Source: a virus
Direction: 5' to 3' (one strand)
DNA: 55,066 nt
IMG/VR virus record: IMGVR_UViG_3300046170_000069
Span: 1-55,066 of that record
The position numbers were made by a program, and so were the translations under genes. The notes under the pieces were generated by a model. The model did no database searches, was not told the DNA's origin, and saw nothing but the letters and a program-made list of their open reading frames with translations. Shown piece by piece: positions 41,352-52,318 of this stretch (positions are counted from its first letter, which is position 1; every line of letters starts with the position of its first letter).

Positions 41352-43804
41352 TATTGTTCTAATATATCTTCGATTATTTTTTCAGCGGTTTCGTTAGACT
41401 CATTCTCTAACTCACCTCTTTTTCCCTGTCTTTGAGATATTAGCTTGCTTTGTTCTTTAGCTTGCTTTTTAACTCTATTGTCTTTTCTATCCTCTTTTAG
41501 CACCTCAATCTTTTCTTTGAACTCTTGATCATCAGTCTTAAATCCTAATGTAGCCTGCGCTCTGATCATTTCAATCTCCTTTTGTAACTGATGACGAGCC
41601 TGAGCAACCTGAATATCTAGCTGAGCTTTCATCTGTAGCTTTTGAGCTTCTATCTGAGCCTCCATTTGCATCTCTTGCTGTCTAGCTTGAGAGGCCGCCT
41701 GAGAAGCTTGTTGAGCTTGCTGCGATTGAACTTGAGAGTTTTGCATAGCTTGATCCTGCATTCTCTTTATTCTCTTCTTACGTCTTACCACAAGAAGTCT
41801 TTCAGCTTGATTTATATCCTTAAGGTTTCTGATGGCAATAGCATCTTCAATATCTAGCTCTTTCTGTTGCAAGGCTATTTGAATATTCTGCTCCAGATAC
41901 GCCTTCTCTTTATCTTCCATCTCCTTCTGTACAGTGACACCGAAGTTAAACATTGGTAGGTCACTGAAAGAACTTAGAACATTCATATTAGATTCACCAA
42001 TAGCGTTTTGGTAGATCTTCATTAGTACTGAGTTAGGTGGTATAATCTGCAAACACTTAACGATGTCAGAGCAAACCTTCTTGAACAGAATCATAGATGC
42101 ATTTGTAATATCATATATAGCATTGTTACCTGCAGCAATAGCCTGTTCTCTAACACCAACAAGTGCATCACCCTTAGGAGTAGATGCATCCATCGCTTCG
42201 TTAATTCCTGTAGTATCTCTGATAAGTCTCAGGTAGTGATTGTAGATACCAATAAGCTCATTGATATTACGGATGCTGTTTCCTATTTCACGTACAGGTG
42301 GGTTTTGGAAACCTCCTTCTGGGTTCTTACTTCTGTAGTAGAATACACCTGTCTGCTCGTAGATGTCGTGTAACTCTAACGGTTGTAACTCACCACCCTT
42401 ACCGAGCTGGACATTCTCTAGTCCTTCAATGTCAATGATAAGTCCATCAGGCTTTGCTTTAGCGATTGCTTGCTGAAGCTTCAGGTGTGTGATCTGCAGC
42501 ATATCTGCAAAACCTATACAGCTATCTACCATAGACTTAGGCATCATGTTTCTGAAGTTCGTTGCGACTACAGAATACCCTAATCTAGTTCTACCTATGT
42601 CGTGCATATTTCTAGGCACATTAGTCTTAAGGCCGTAGTTAAACAGCTTCTTAGCACCTAGCACATACATGCCTCCGTACACAGTTTCAATATCCATGCG
42701 GTGAGGCTTTCTTTCGAACACGCCTCCAGTCTTCTCCTTGTAATTAAACCCCTCATAAAAGAAGTTTACATTACCGTATCTATTTTCTTTTTCTTCAAAG
42801 TGCATACAGTCAACAGAGATAAACTCGAAGTCTAGTACTTCAATTCTATACTCATCATAACCATATGAACTTCTATTGTTTACAGAGTCGTGATGAGTTC
42901 TATAAAAATTAGACGTATCCTGAGACTTACTTCTTGCTGCTTCTATTGCAATACTCTTGTACTCCTCTTCTGTAAACTTATCTCCTGCAATACGCTTAAG
43001 TTCAAGAATAGTCATATTTTTAATATGACCTGCATATACCAAATCCCCAAAGCTTGGATCTTCTGTGTAGCTATGAACGAATGTAGCTGGATCAACGTAG
43101 TCTGTCTTGATTCCGTAGCTAGGATCGTTTGTTCTTCTAGTAACACATATACCAATATCTACTAAGTCCTTTACGTTTCTTCTGTAGATGCTATCAGTAA
43201 AGTTGTTCCAAGATAGAGTTAAGTTTGTACCAATCTGAGCTGCAATCTCAGCGTCAGTTTTAATGTTGGTGTCTAAAAAGATATCCGCTTCCTCTAATGT
43301 ATCGGGCAACTTGTCTGGATCTTCATCTAGTACAAGGCCTCCAGTCTCCTGCTTTAGATCCATAAGATCTTCTTTTACAGCAACTTGAGTTTTAATTCGC
43401 TGCTTCTCTTTGTTCTTTTCAGAAGATGAAAGAGGATCGATAGCCTCAAGGTTTGGATATGGGTTGCGAGACAAGATCTTGTTTGTAACGACTCGAGCAA
43501 ACTTAGGAAGGATAGGTACTGGAGTGAAATCCAAATTAACTAAACTACCGTCTGCGTTGTTCGCATCAAGGTTCGTTAAGATCTGCTTATAGATGTTTGT
43601 ATCTTGAGTTCCGTTAGCGTAATCTCTATTCCTATCGAATATCTTATTACGCTTACTAATCATAGAACTAGCATTATGTCTTGTACCCCACTGTGACTCA
43701 ATGGCTTTTGCATATTGCAGTCCGTAAGCTTCTTGAGACTTGGCTTGCTGTGGTGCAAGCGCATCAGGGAAGCCTGACTTTTTCTTATTACTATTATACA
43801 TCAA
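41351..43804 (-). CDS. Portal protein (crAss-like)
   Basis: An 817-residue protein. It is large for a portal, with a long Gln/Ala/Lys-rich coiled coil (about 660-780, QMEAQIEAQKLQMKAQLDIQ) and an acidic tail. Sequences such as YGLKTNVPRNMHDIGRTRLG and the LRLIRDTTGINEAMDASTPK region are typical of portals from crAss-like and marine Bacteroidota phages. It forms the ring at one capsid vertex through which DNA is packaged. It follows the terminase gene by 38 bases and has its own promoter box. Confidence 0.8.
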   Translation of the reverse strand: MMYNSNKKKSGFPDALAPQQAKSQEAYGLQYAKAIESQWGTRHNASSMISKRNKIFDRNRDYANGTQDTNIYKQILTNLDANNADGSLVNLDFTPVPILPKFARVVTNKILSRNPYPNLEAIDPLSSSEKNKEKQRIKTQVAVKEDLMDLKQETGGLVLDEDPDKLPDTLEEADIFLDTNIKTDAEIAAQIGTNLTLSWNNFTDSIYRRNVKDLVDIGICVTRRTNDPSYGIKTDYVDPATFVHSYTEDPSFGDLVYAGHIKNMTILELKRIAGDKFTEEEYKSIAIEAARSKSQDTSNFYRTHHDSVNNRSSYGYDEYRIEVLDFEFISVDCMHFEEKENRYGNVNFFYEGFNYKEKTGGVFERKPHRMDIETVYGGMYVLGAKKLFNYGLKTNVPRNMHDIGRTRLGYSVVATNFRNMMPKSMVDSCIGFADMLQITHLKLQQAIAKAKPDGLIIDIEGLENVQLGKGGELQPLELHDIYEQTGVFYYRSKNPEGGFQNPPVREIGNSIRNINELIGIYNHYLRLIRDTTGINEAMDASTPKGDALVGVREQAIAAGNNAIYDITNASMILFKKVCSDIVKCLQIIPPNSVLMKIYQNAIGESNMNVLSSFSDLPMFNFGVTVQKEMEDKEKAYLEQNIQIALQQKELDIEDAIAIRNLKDINQAERLLVVRRKKRIKRMQDQAMQNSQVQSQQAQQASQAASQARQQEMQMEAQIEAQKLQMKAQLDIQVAQARHQLQKEIEMIRAQATLGFKTDDQEFKEKIEVLKEDRKDNRVKKQAKEQSKLISQRQGKRGELENESNETAEKIIEDILEQ

Positions 43805-43819
43805 GGGATTCTATTTTTG

Positions 43820-43827
43820 CAAATATA
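43820..43827 (-). promoter_or_regulatory. TAnnTTTG promoter box for the portal transcript
   Basis: Reads TATATTTG on the minus strand in the 38-base terminase-portal gap, 15 bases before the portal ATG. A TTG lies 16 bases further upstream, shorter than normal spacing. Confidence 0.6.
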
Positions 43828-43842
43828 CTAAATCTGCTGTTT

Positions 43843-45966
43843 TCAAGAGATTGGCTTATATCTCCTAAAGAACTTCTTCTCATTGAAGTTGCTTGGCTTT
43901 TTCTTTTGCTTGACTTTTTGCGCACCAAGTAGGGCCAAACCTGCACTGATAGTCAAGTCAAACTTTGTTCTGTTTGTGATGTTAAATCCAATCCAGTCTT
44001 CTAAAGTTCTGTTAAAATACATTCTACCCATCTCACCAGTTTCTCTGTTGAATCCTACGTGATTGTGTATGTATGCTTCTATGGCGTGAGCATGAGCTTG
44101 TATTACATCGTTAGAGTTAGAAGGTATACCTTTTGTCTTTACGTTAACCTTAGAGTTAGGTGAAGATAAGTGCGCAGGCCTACCAAGTAAGTAACCGTCG
44201 TAACCCCTTGATTCAAAGTGTCTTGCGATACCGTACTTATTGTTCTCGATTAATATTGGGTAACCGTAAAATACAGAAGCCATCAATACATCTTCGTAGA
44301 AGATTTTAGCTAGAGGTGGACGAGACGCATACTCCAATACAAACATATTTGCTGGATGCTCCATATGAAATTTGTTGTAAAGGTGTAACGCTCCCTTTGA
44401 CCCTCGTCCGTCGACGGTGGCGTCAAGGTCGTAGGAGTCGACGCCTCCCACTCCTAGCTCTGCATTCGGTGGTACAAGCTTTCCTCGCTCATACTTCTTT
44501 ATGTTTCTTAATTCTTGTGGTGGCATCCAAGCTACTCTAAACCTGCCTTGCGGATCTGGTTTAAATACTACCTCGGTATCAGCCACACCATTCTTCCAAA
44601 CAAAGTTTCCTACTACTACAGGGTTTGGAAATAGTTCATCATTATGTTGTATCTGTTCGTATATCTGACCGATGTTAAATAGGCTACCATCAATACTATC
44701 TCTGAATGCTTCATCCTCTGTGAAAGGAAACTGTCGAGTAACCTCGTTAAGCTCTGATGGATCGTCTTTGAGGCTGTCTCTTTCATTCTTCAGGAAAGTC
44801 TTTGATCCGAATATAATGTCTTCACCATCTAGCCCTTCTATGACTGAAGTAGGATCTTCTGCAACAGGATGTCCATACTTATCGAAAAAACCCTCAAGCG
44901 AATCATACGCAGGAATAAACAGCCTGTACAAACCAGATCTAGTTCTTCCGTTAGAATTTCTTTCGTCTGGATTAGAGTCTTCCCAAAGATCTTTGTACTC
45001 CTTACCTCCCTTATCCATAGGGTTTACGGTACTGCCTACCAGCGCTTTACCAATAATCTTTCTACCTACAATCAAGCAGGTTCTCTGTATCCTCCAAGCA
45101 TCTCTTATATCTGTAGGCTTCTCCCACTTACCTGCCTCATCGAGGTACATGATATGGAGTTTTTCACCATCGTATGCGTTATTGGTTGTGTTCTTCCAAT
45201 TGATTACGGTATTGAGTGCTTCACCTATCTGAGATGTTTTATTGTTTTTAGTTATGCGCTTCGATGGTTCACGGAACGCTAACTCCATACGTGGGTTAGT
45301 CGTACCATCCTGAATAGGTTTGAAAAAGAATGGGTAGTTACGGAACATATACACCACCTTTTTCATGAAGATATTCTCCTGAGCATCCTTACCAGTTTTC
45401 GACTGTATGCCAAGAAGCTTATCTTTGACTTGCGTCGCTTCATCAACAAGTACAGAAGAGCAGATATTAGTATAACCAGAACGACGGCACTTAGTGTAAA
45501 GCTGACCAATACAACGTGGATCAGCTTCGCACGCAGCCATATGTAAAAAGATCTCACGTTGAAAGTTTAAGAAGTTAGGATATCCGATGTCTAGCTTGGT
45601 CCACTGAAGCATCATGTAGTGCCTCCCCGTAATATATGTAGGTGTACCGTTGTTATAAAACCAAAAGCCCTCACGCCTACGCCTAAACTCTTCTTCGATA
45701 TATGGACGAAACTTCTCTCTGAACTCCCTTGGCATTTCAGCCCACTCATCCATAGAACGAACACGAGACAGTTCCTTCGGCATAGATATCCTCTCCCACA
45801 TTTGCAGAAGCTTTGATTTGCTATGTCCTTGAATTTGTTTCTTAGGCGGCCTTTTCGGAAGACAAATGAGTAGCCCACCGAGTTCGATAACTTCACCCTC
45901 CGTACCACTGGGACAAATCTTAACAGCAGGTTCTTCATAATCTTTAAGTTCAAGTAGGGCCGACAT
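43843..45966 (-). CDS. Terminase large subunit (crAss-like)
   Basis: A 707-residue packaging ATPase-nuclease. The opening GTPTYITGRHYMMLQWTKLD, the degenerate Walker A region YTKCRRSGYTN (about 160), Walker B HIMYLDEAGKW (about 270-280) and the GSTVNPMDKGGKEY coupling segment match the terminases of crAss-like phages. The nuclease half starts near residue 510 (VGGVDSYDLDA). It cuts concatemers and drives DNA into the prohead through the portal encoded next. Starts three bases after the GroEL gene. Confidence 0.9.
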   Translation of the reverse strand: MSALLELKDYEEPAVKICPSGTEGEVIELGGLLICLPKRPPKKQIQGHSKSKLLQMWERISMPKELSRVRSMDEWAEMPREFREKFRPYIEEEFRRRREGFWFYNNGTPTYITGRHYMMLQWTKLDIGYPNFLNFQREIFLHMAACEADPRCIGQLYTKCRRSGYTNICSSVLVDEATQVKDKLLGIQSKTGKDAQENIFMKKVVYMFRNYPFFFKPIQDGTTNPRMELAFREPSKRITKNNKTSQIGEALNTVINWKNTTNNAYDGEKLHIMYLDEAGKWEKPTDIRDAWRIQRTCLIVGRKIIGKALVGSTVNPMDKGGKEYKDLWEDSNPDERNSNGRTRSGLYRLFIPAYDSLEGFFDKYGHPVAEDPTSVIEGLDGEDIIFGSKTFLKNERDSLKDDPSELNEVTRQFPFTEDEAFRDSIDGSLFNIGQIYEQIQHNDELFPNPVVVGNFVWKNGVADTEVVFKPDPQGRFRVAWMPPQELRNIKKYERGKLVPPNAELGVGGVDSYDLDATVDGRGSKGALHLYNKFHMEHPANMFVLEYASRPPLAKIFYEDVLMASVFYGYPILIENNKYGIARHFESRGYDGYLLGRPAHLSSPNSKVNVKTKGIPSNSNDVIQAHAHAIEAYIHNHVGFNRETGEMGRMYFNRTLEDWIGFNITNRTKFDLTISAGLALLGAQKVKQKKKPSNFNEKKFFRRYKPIS

Positions 45967-45969
45967 ATC

Positions 45970-47802
<1,833 letters not shown>

Positions 47803-47816
<14 letters not shown>

Positions 47817-48063
47817 CTAAATCGTAAACCCATATAGGTGTCTTTTCTCCTATGTAGCTGCCACCAATGTTGTATTCGAAGTGCTCAATAGCATCCTCTA
47901 TACTCATACCCTCTTCTACAAGGATATCAAGGACTTTACTTACACTGTATACAGCTGTAGCGTTTACACCAAATGTAATTCCGATAACAGCTTCGTTGAA
48001 GCCGTCAGCTAGTAAGCACTCGTTATCTGCGAGCTGCTCCCATAGTTCTTCTTTGTTCCACAT
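47803..48063 (-). CDS. Conserved phage protein of unknown function
   Basis: An 86-residue acidic protein. The patterns LADGFNEAVIGITFG, VSKVLDILVEEGMSIEDAIE and HFEYNIGGSYIGEKTPIWV are a family I recall in many phages, including cyanophages, with no known function. It overlaps the next gene by 14 bases. Confidence 0.7.
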
Positions 48064-48066
48064 ATT

Positions 48067-48654
48067 TTATTCAATTATATACATTAGGTCGACTGCACGA
48101 GTTCTGAAGTACTCCTTACCGTCTATTTTTATTCTGTAGTCTCTGTTCTGTTTGAAGCCTACGATATCTCCCTGCTTCACTCCCATCTCCTTAGCTTCTT
48201 CACAAAGGTAAGCTACTTTCGCTGTGGTTGGTAATTTTTCCTCAAGAGAAACAACTTCGATAATACCCTTCTCTTCTTCCTCTTCTTCTATAGCTTCTAG
48301 AAGGCACCATCCAGCTAGGCATCTGATCTTACCATCCTTCTTGCTTTTGTAGGCGATAGCTTGGTTGCTTAACGCTACGTCTGGATCGTAGCTTACAACG
48401 AAGTGCTTGTCGTTACCTGTAAGCTTCTGTCCTTCGTTTAGTACAACTAGGTGGTGGAAGTATAGCTCGTCACCAACCTCTACCCCAGTATTATATCTAT
48501 AAGGTGGGGATACCACAGGCCCTGATGTTACCCTGTTAGGGAACTGACCATTTTCGAATCTAGTGTCTATATATAGATTAAGACCTGAGTCAGTCTCTAT
48601 CGTGTCGTTGATCTGCTTTTCCAGTTCAACAACGAATACATGTAAAGCTTTCAT
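48067..48654 (-). CDS. GroES-like co-chaperonin
   Basis: A 195-residue protein that looks like a divergent GroES. VEVGDELYFHHLVV (58-71) resembles the beta-barrel core, and the C-terminal quarter has VKQGDIVGFKQNRDYRIKID and RTRAVDLMYIIE, like the final strands of GroES and T4 gp31. It is twice as long as GroES (about 95), so it may contain two linked barrel halves or an inserted domain; an acidic Glu run (EEEEEEK) lies between. It would cap the phage GroEL encoded downstream, as T4 gp31 replaces GroES. Confidence 0.7.
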   Translation of the reverse strand: MKALHVFVVELEKQINDTIETDSGLNLYIDTRFENGQFPNRVTSGPVVSPPYRYNTGVEVGDELYFHHLVVLNEGQKLTGNDKHFVVSYDPDVALSNQAIAYKSKKDGKIRCLAGWCLLEAIEEEEEEKGIIEVVSLEEKLPTTAKVAYLCEEAKEMGVKQGDIVGFKQNRDYRIKIDGKEYFRTRAVDLMYIIE

Positions 48655-48657
48655 GGC

Positions 48658-48897
48658 TTAGAAGTTACAATCGTATTCTACAATACACGGCATTTCGTCG
48701 ACAGCTTTCCATAAAACCTGTGCGTTGTCACTACCTTGTAGATATACTAGGAATCTTTTCTTACCATACTTGTGTAGATGTCTATCATCTAGCACTATAG
48801 TAGAGACTTTATTGTCTCCTGCTCTCATGCCTATGTAATATGCCATGGCATCCTTGGGATCTTTCCCAATGATAATCTTTCGTATTATGCCTTCCAT
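48658..48897 (-). CDS. Small protein of unknown function
   Basis: A 79-residue alpha/beta protein (IIRKIIIGKDPKDAMAYYIG ... STIVLDDRHL). I recall similar proteins in other Bacteroidota phages next to chaperonin or terminase genes. No function known. Three bases separate it from the GroES-like gene. Confidence 0.65.
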   Translation of the reverse strand: MEGIIRKIIIGKDPKDAMAYYIGMRAGDNKVSTIVLDDRHLHKYGKKRFLVYLQGSDNAQVLWKAVDEMPCIVEYDCNF

Positions 48898-48898
48898 T

Positions 48899-49189
48899 TT
48901 AATTAAGTGAGATACCAGTTCCGTCGAGAAGGTCGTCTAGCCCTTTATCGATATCGTTGTCTCTGTTAAATGTGTTATATATAAAATCAATTATTTGTTC
49001 TAGTTCTACCGCATCGTCTATTGAGTAGTGGTACAGTCCTTTAAACTCTTTGCTAAACTCGTCTCGGTCTCTCATTAGGCCACCTACCATGATACAAGCA
49101 AACTGTTCTTCTACCCCATGCTTTTCTACGAGGTCTTCAATCTGCTGATAAAGCTGCTGTAGCTCTAGGAAAAACTCTGTCTTATCCAT
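48899..49189 (-). CDS. Small acidic protein of unknown function
   Basis: A 96-residue acidic, helical protein (LQQLYQQIEDLVEKHGVEEQ ... LEQIIDFIYNTF). Its start lies only 10 bases from the divergent + strand gene, so the two share a control region. No family recognised. Confidence 0.65.
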   Translation of the reverse strand: MDKTEFFLELQQLYQQIEDLVEKHGVEEQFACIMVGGLMRDRDEFSKEFKGLYHYSIDDAVELEQIIDFIYNTFNRDNDIDKGLDDLLDGTGISLN

Positions 49190-49196
49190 ATATTTG
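49189..49196 (+). promoter_or_regulatory. TAnnTTTG box before the lone + strand gene
   Basis: TATATTTG is a perfect match and ends three bases before the ATG at 49200, so the transcript would be leaderless. It overlaps the start codon of the divergent gene at 49189, so one regulator could switch the two. No -33 box found. Confidence 0.55.
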
Positions 49197-49199
49197 TCT

Positions 49200-49622
49200 A
49201 TGCCTAAAAGTAAAGTTAAAAAGAAGAAACTCTTTCGAGACTTCTCGAAACTACCTCAAAGATACGTAAAAAGAAACTACTTAAAAAATCTTAGAACAAA
49301 GATACGTAGCTTCTGCAGAAAGAACGACATCTTCGAGAAGGAGCTTATGTTTATGCTATGGGCGTATGACCTAGAGTTCTGGACACTAGACTACGCTAGC
49401 AAAGACTACGACTACTCTAAGAACCATATAGGTGAAAGGCTGGTATTCCCTTTAGCTAATGAAGGGTACGTATATAAACACTTCGAAAAGCTAACTCCGT
49501 CTCAGACAATGGAGGATCACCTCTTCCGTGAAGAGACTAAGATGAATTACAGAGTAAGGTATGCGCTCACACAGAAGGCGAGATTGTTAGTGCAGTCTTT
49601 CTACAGAGATTTAGAAGCCTGA
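49200..49622 (+). CDS. Probable winged-helix regulator, only + strand gene in the late arm
   Basis: A 140-residue basic protein. After a Lys-rich start (PKSKVKKKKLFRDF) the order helix - YSKNHIGERLVFPLANEGYV - YKHFEKLT - RYALTQKARLLVQSF reads like a MarR-type winged helix, with the L-T-x-K-x-R-x-L motif near the end. It is transcribed against the whole late arm, diverging from one neighbour (10 bases) and converging on the other with a 12-base overlap. A late-gene switch is plausible. A TTG six bases upstream is in frame but less likely as start. Confidence 0.7.
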   Translation: MPKSKVKKKKLFRDFSKLPQRYVKRNYLKNLRTKIRSFCRKNDIFEKELMFMLWAYDLEFWTLDYASKDYDYSKNHIGERLVFPLANEGYVYKHFEKLTPSQTMEDHLFREETKMNYRVRYALTQKARLLVQSFYRDLEA

Positions 49623-49820
49623 GACGTAGTATACACTGAAGTCGTCTCTCATCATTGTCTCTACTTGCTCTCTGGTATAAGCTATCTTAGAGTTGTACTT
49701 AGCTGGGATGTTGTCATACCCTACTAAGCCTGTATCATTAGACCCAGCAATTGTGTTTCTATTAGGTAGGTCTGCAGCCTCTGCAAGTATTTCGTCTCTA
49801 TCTAGTATTACGTACTTCAT
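49611..49820 (-). CDS. Small protein of unknown function
   Basis: A 69-residue protein starting MKYVILDRDEILAEAADLPN. A short upstream extension to 49847 exists in frame but overlaps the LamG gene. The C-terminal half TREQVETMMRDDFSVYYVSG is acidic and aromatic. Its end overlaps the + strand regulator by 12 bases. Confidence 0.6.
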   Translation of the reverse strand: MKYVILDRDEILAEAADLPNRNTIAGSNDTGLVGYDNIPAKYNSKIAYTREQVETMMRDDFSVYYVSGF

Positions 49821-49821
49821 A

Positions 49822-50601
49822 TTAAGGTGTTGTTGAGCTGAATGCAACTGTTCCCTGAGCGCTTCCGTTACTTGTTCCAGCAGTATCTGTAAGATCGTCT
49901 TCGAATCTGTAGTATAACTCTAGTCCGTCATGGCCGCTTTCATCTTTCGGAGTACCGCTATTGTAGATGTCTGACACCTCACTAGCGGAAAGGGCTTTAG
50001 TGAAAGCAGCGAATTCATCAATTAAACCATCGAATCCACCAGAAAGACCCCAAGTTCCAGTGTTTAGAGAGGTACCATCAATACCCATCTCTATTCCACT
50101 AGAGGCAAACTGATTTGCGTTAGCTACACTCACCTTAAAGCCTGCTAAATAGGTGTGAGCAGCAGCAGATCCGTTTACGTAGAAGGTGATCTCTACGTTA
50201 GACCCACTGTAGTCTTGCACTATAGCAATGTGCGTGAAGTCTGATTGAGCTCCATCAGAAAATACCGCACTGTTAGTGCTTGGTATTGATATGTTTCCAA
50301 TTCCAGTTCCGTTTGAGTACAACCACATCGTTAGTATCCCTGCGGTTGTTATGTTCAGGAAGGAAAAATCGGCAGATCCAGCATTAACACCAAATACTAT
50401 CTGTGCTTGGGAGGGTATTCCATCATCAGGCTTAAGCCACATGCTGAAACTGTGAGAGCCTCTAAGTAGAGTCTGTGGATCGTAGTTTGTGTTAACACCA
50501 TTAGAATTCGATAAATCACCATCTAAAGACTTCGTATTCGAATACGGTGCTGCGCTCTGTACGTATGGTAGTGTTGATATGCTGTTTCCTAATCCTAACA
50601 T
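49822..50601 (-). CDS. LamG/concanavalin-type lectin-like protein
   Basis: A 259-residue protein. HSFSMWLKPDDG, HIAIVQDYSG, FYVNGSAAA and GGFDGLIDEFAAFTKALSAS are the standard strand motifs of LamG jelly rolls, and the tail LELYYRFEDDLTDTAGTSN is likewise typical. It likely binds glycans, as a fibre tip or secreted factor. The start is placed at 50601; a 16-residue upstream extension lies inside the DUF5675-like gene. Second such domain in the phage after the one at 29600. Confidence 0.7.
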   Translation of the reverse strand: MLGLGNSISTLPYVQSAAPYSNTKSLDGDLSNSNGVNTNYDPQTLLRGSHSFSMWLKPDDGIPSQAQIVFGVNAGSADFSFLNITTAGILTMWLYSNGTGIGNISIPSTNSAVFSDGAQSDFTHIAIVQDYSGSNVEITFYVNGSAAAHTYLAGFKVSVANANQFASSGIEMGIDGTSLNTGTWGLSGGFDGLIDEFAAFTKALSASEVSDIYNSGTPKDESGHDGLELYYRFEDDLTDTAGTSNGSAQGTVAFSSTTP

Positions 50602-51116
50602 TCTCCTTGTATAAATTCTTTTAGTTGAATCGGTGATACAAGTAAACACTCAGCTAGATCTCTGTACTCTATCGTTACCTCCTCACCAGCTTCTAGTGCT
50701 GCGGCAATCGGTGGGTACACTCTCATATATGCTGCTGTGCTCTTCCCTATAAAACCGTTTTTTTTGATGTTGTTGTTTTCTTGCGTGTCACCCAGTAGTA
50801 AGCACCCTGCAGTGTCCTCATCAGTATTACCGCAGTGAAGAAGAATATATTCAAAGTTTGGCACATCCAAGACATGAAGCATGCCTTTATGTATGTCAGC
50901 AAATCTCTTACTGTATTTGGCGTGATATCCACCCACAGTTCGAAAGCCGATACGATACTCTCCTTCAGGTATGCAAGTTTCTCCGTAAACTTTTTCCTTG
51001 CGACTTTCGTCTTCCAAGGTGTAGCAAAGAAATCTTCTTTCATCATTAGTTATGTCGAAGAGTATTCCGTTAGTGGAATCCTTTCCTTTGTTGATTCTTA
51101 TTACTTCGAGTTTCAT
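50595..51116 (-). CDS. DUF5675-like protein (YkuD-related fold)
   Basis: A 173-residue protein with the family pattern CYTLEDESRKEKVYGETCIP-EGEY, then GMLHVLDVPNFEYILLHCGN-TDEDTAGC. That layout (H-x-G-N ... T-x-G-C) is close to L,D-transpeptidase (YkuD) active sites and is common in Bacteroidota phages and prophages. It may act on peptidoglycan during lysis or entry. Family function is not established. It overlaps the LamG gene by seven bases. Confidence 0.7.
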   Translation of the reverse strand: MKLEVIRINKGKDSTNGILFDITNDERRFLCYTLEDESRKEKVYGETCIPEGEYRIGFRTVGGYHAKYSKRFADIHKGMLHVLDVPNFEYILLHCGNTDEDTAGCLLLGDTQENNNIKKNGFIGKSTAAYMRVYPPIAAALEAGEEVTIEYRDLAECLLVSPIQLKEFIQGEC

Positions 51117-51221
51117 TCTTTAATTTATTTAATCTTATTAGCTCTGCTTCTTTCGAATGATCTTTTCTTTTTTTCTTTGTGTTAAAGTAGTTTTTTTTCA
51201 ATTGGTGTACTTAGTTAGTTT

Positions 51222-51860
51222 TTATCTAGCCCCTGCCATTATTTTACATCCCTCCTCTTCGGTGCACCAGTACTTCACTCCGTTAATTATTTTCATAATA
51301 CCTTCGCCTTCAGGTTTGCCGCCTGTAGTTCCAGCACCTATATTTTGACTTTTTCTACCCACATTTTTGGCTACGTTAACGCTTCTAAAGCTTCTTCCCT
51401 TTGGTTCTGTTTCTTGTATACCTATAAAGTAGTCTAGGAAAGCAGGCTCCATCATAAGTTTTCTAAATCTTCCAGCTTCTTTTTCTGATAAATCACGACC
51501 TGAAAGCTTATCTAGAAAATCTTTTTTAAGACCTGATACACTAACAGCTGGTTCGTATTTAGATTCAGCGTCTTCACGGTACGTGACTTTATAGTTACCT
51601 TGCTTATCTTTATAAGCTATAGGCTTTACTGATTGCTCTGCAGCTATTCGAGCCTCTTTTTCTTCTGGAAGCTCAAACATTGGAGCAGACTTAGTCTGTG
51701 AATTACTGAAATTTAGTATACTTAAAAGAGTATTTACATCATACTTCTTATCGCCACGACGATCACCAGTATAAGCAATAGTATCTTTTACAGTTTCTAG
51801 TTTCTTCTTTTTAGGAAGATCTACCTCGCCACCAGAATTATATCTCCTTAGAAACCTCAT
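51222..51860 (-). CDS. Virion-type protein with N-terminal GG motif
   Basis: A 212-residue basic protein beginning MRFLRRYNSGGEVDL, a member of the recurrent F/Y-x-x-GG-x-L motif set. The middle contains YKDKQGNYKVTYREDAESKY and the C-terminus NGVKYWCTEEEGCKI. No enzyme motif. Overlaps the next gene by one base. Its resemblance in layout to neighbours at 52750 and 53716 suggests packaging into the virion. Confidence 0.55.
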   Translation of the reverse strand: MRFLRRYNSGGEVDLPKKKKLETVKDTIAYTGDRRGDKKYDVNTLLSILNFSNSQTKSAPMFELPEEKEARIAAEQSVKPIAYKDKQGNYKVTYREDAESKYEPAVSVSGLKKDFLDKLSGRDLSEKEAGRFRKLMMEPAFLDYFIGIQETEPKGRSFRSVNVAKNVGRKSQNIGAGTTGGKPEGEGIMKIINGVKYWCTEEEGCKIMAGAR

Positions 51861-52309
51861 TAGTCTCTACCTAGCAGTTCTCTTAGTCTCTCTAGAGTAG
51901 TTGGACGAAATGGATTGTCTGGTTGCAATCTATCACGAGCTATCTGCTCAGCTGCCATGCCTAAACCAACTATACCTAAACCACCACCAATAGCTTTACC
52001 TACATCTTTGCCAGTGAGTTTAGAACCACTGCCGTCAGACATCTTATTAGCCTTGTTGTCTCCGTACATATCATCAAGGTATGTATCCATTTGGTTTACA
52101 AAGTCAGCCTGTTCAGGAGTCCAGCTATCAGGTCCAGCATCGTGAAGCTGATTGTAGATATCCATGCTTTCTCTAAACTGCTTGTTCTGCTCTCTGTTAA
52201 ACTGTCGTCTATCCCTGTTCTCTAGTCTAGCAAGCTTTCCAGCTTTACCTTCTGCTAGAGCTTGAAGTAATTCGTTTACGTCTGGTTTTTTTCTTCTTTT
52301 AATATCCAT
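51860..52309 (-). CDS. Basic protein with Gly-rich hydrophobic segment
   Basis: A 149-residue protein: basic helical first half (LARLENRDRRQFNREQNKQF) and a hydrophobic Gly-rich stretch (AIGGGLGIVGLGMAAEQIA, about 105-125) that could insert into membranes. Such a layout is typical of small ejection or internal virion proteins. No family recognised. Confidence 0.55.
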   Translation of the reverse strand: MDIKRRKKPDVNELLQALAEGKAGKLARLENRDRRQFNREQNKQFRESMDIYNQLHDAGPDSWTPEQADFVNQMDTYLDDMYGDNKANKMSDGSGSKLTGKDVGKAIGGGLGIVGLGMAAEQIARDRLQPDNPFRPTTLERLRELLGRD

Positions 52310-52318
52310 GTTGTTATG

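Noticed and set aside
44672-45232. Open frame of 186 codons on the + strand opposite the terminase gene
   Set aside because: It is the antisense shadow of a well-conserved terminase; low-complexity Ser/Leu content and no start context.
49194-49199. TTG start for the lone + strand gene
   Set aside because: It lies inside the predicted promoter box; ATG at 49200 is the better start.
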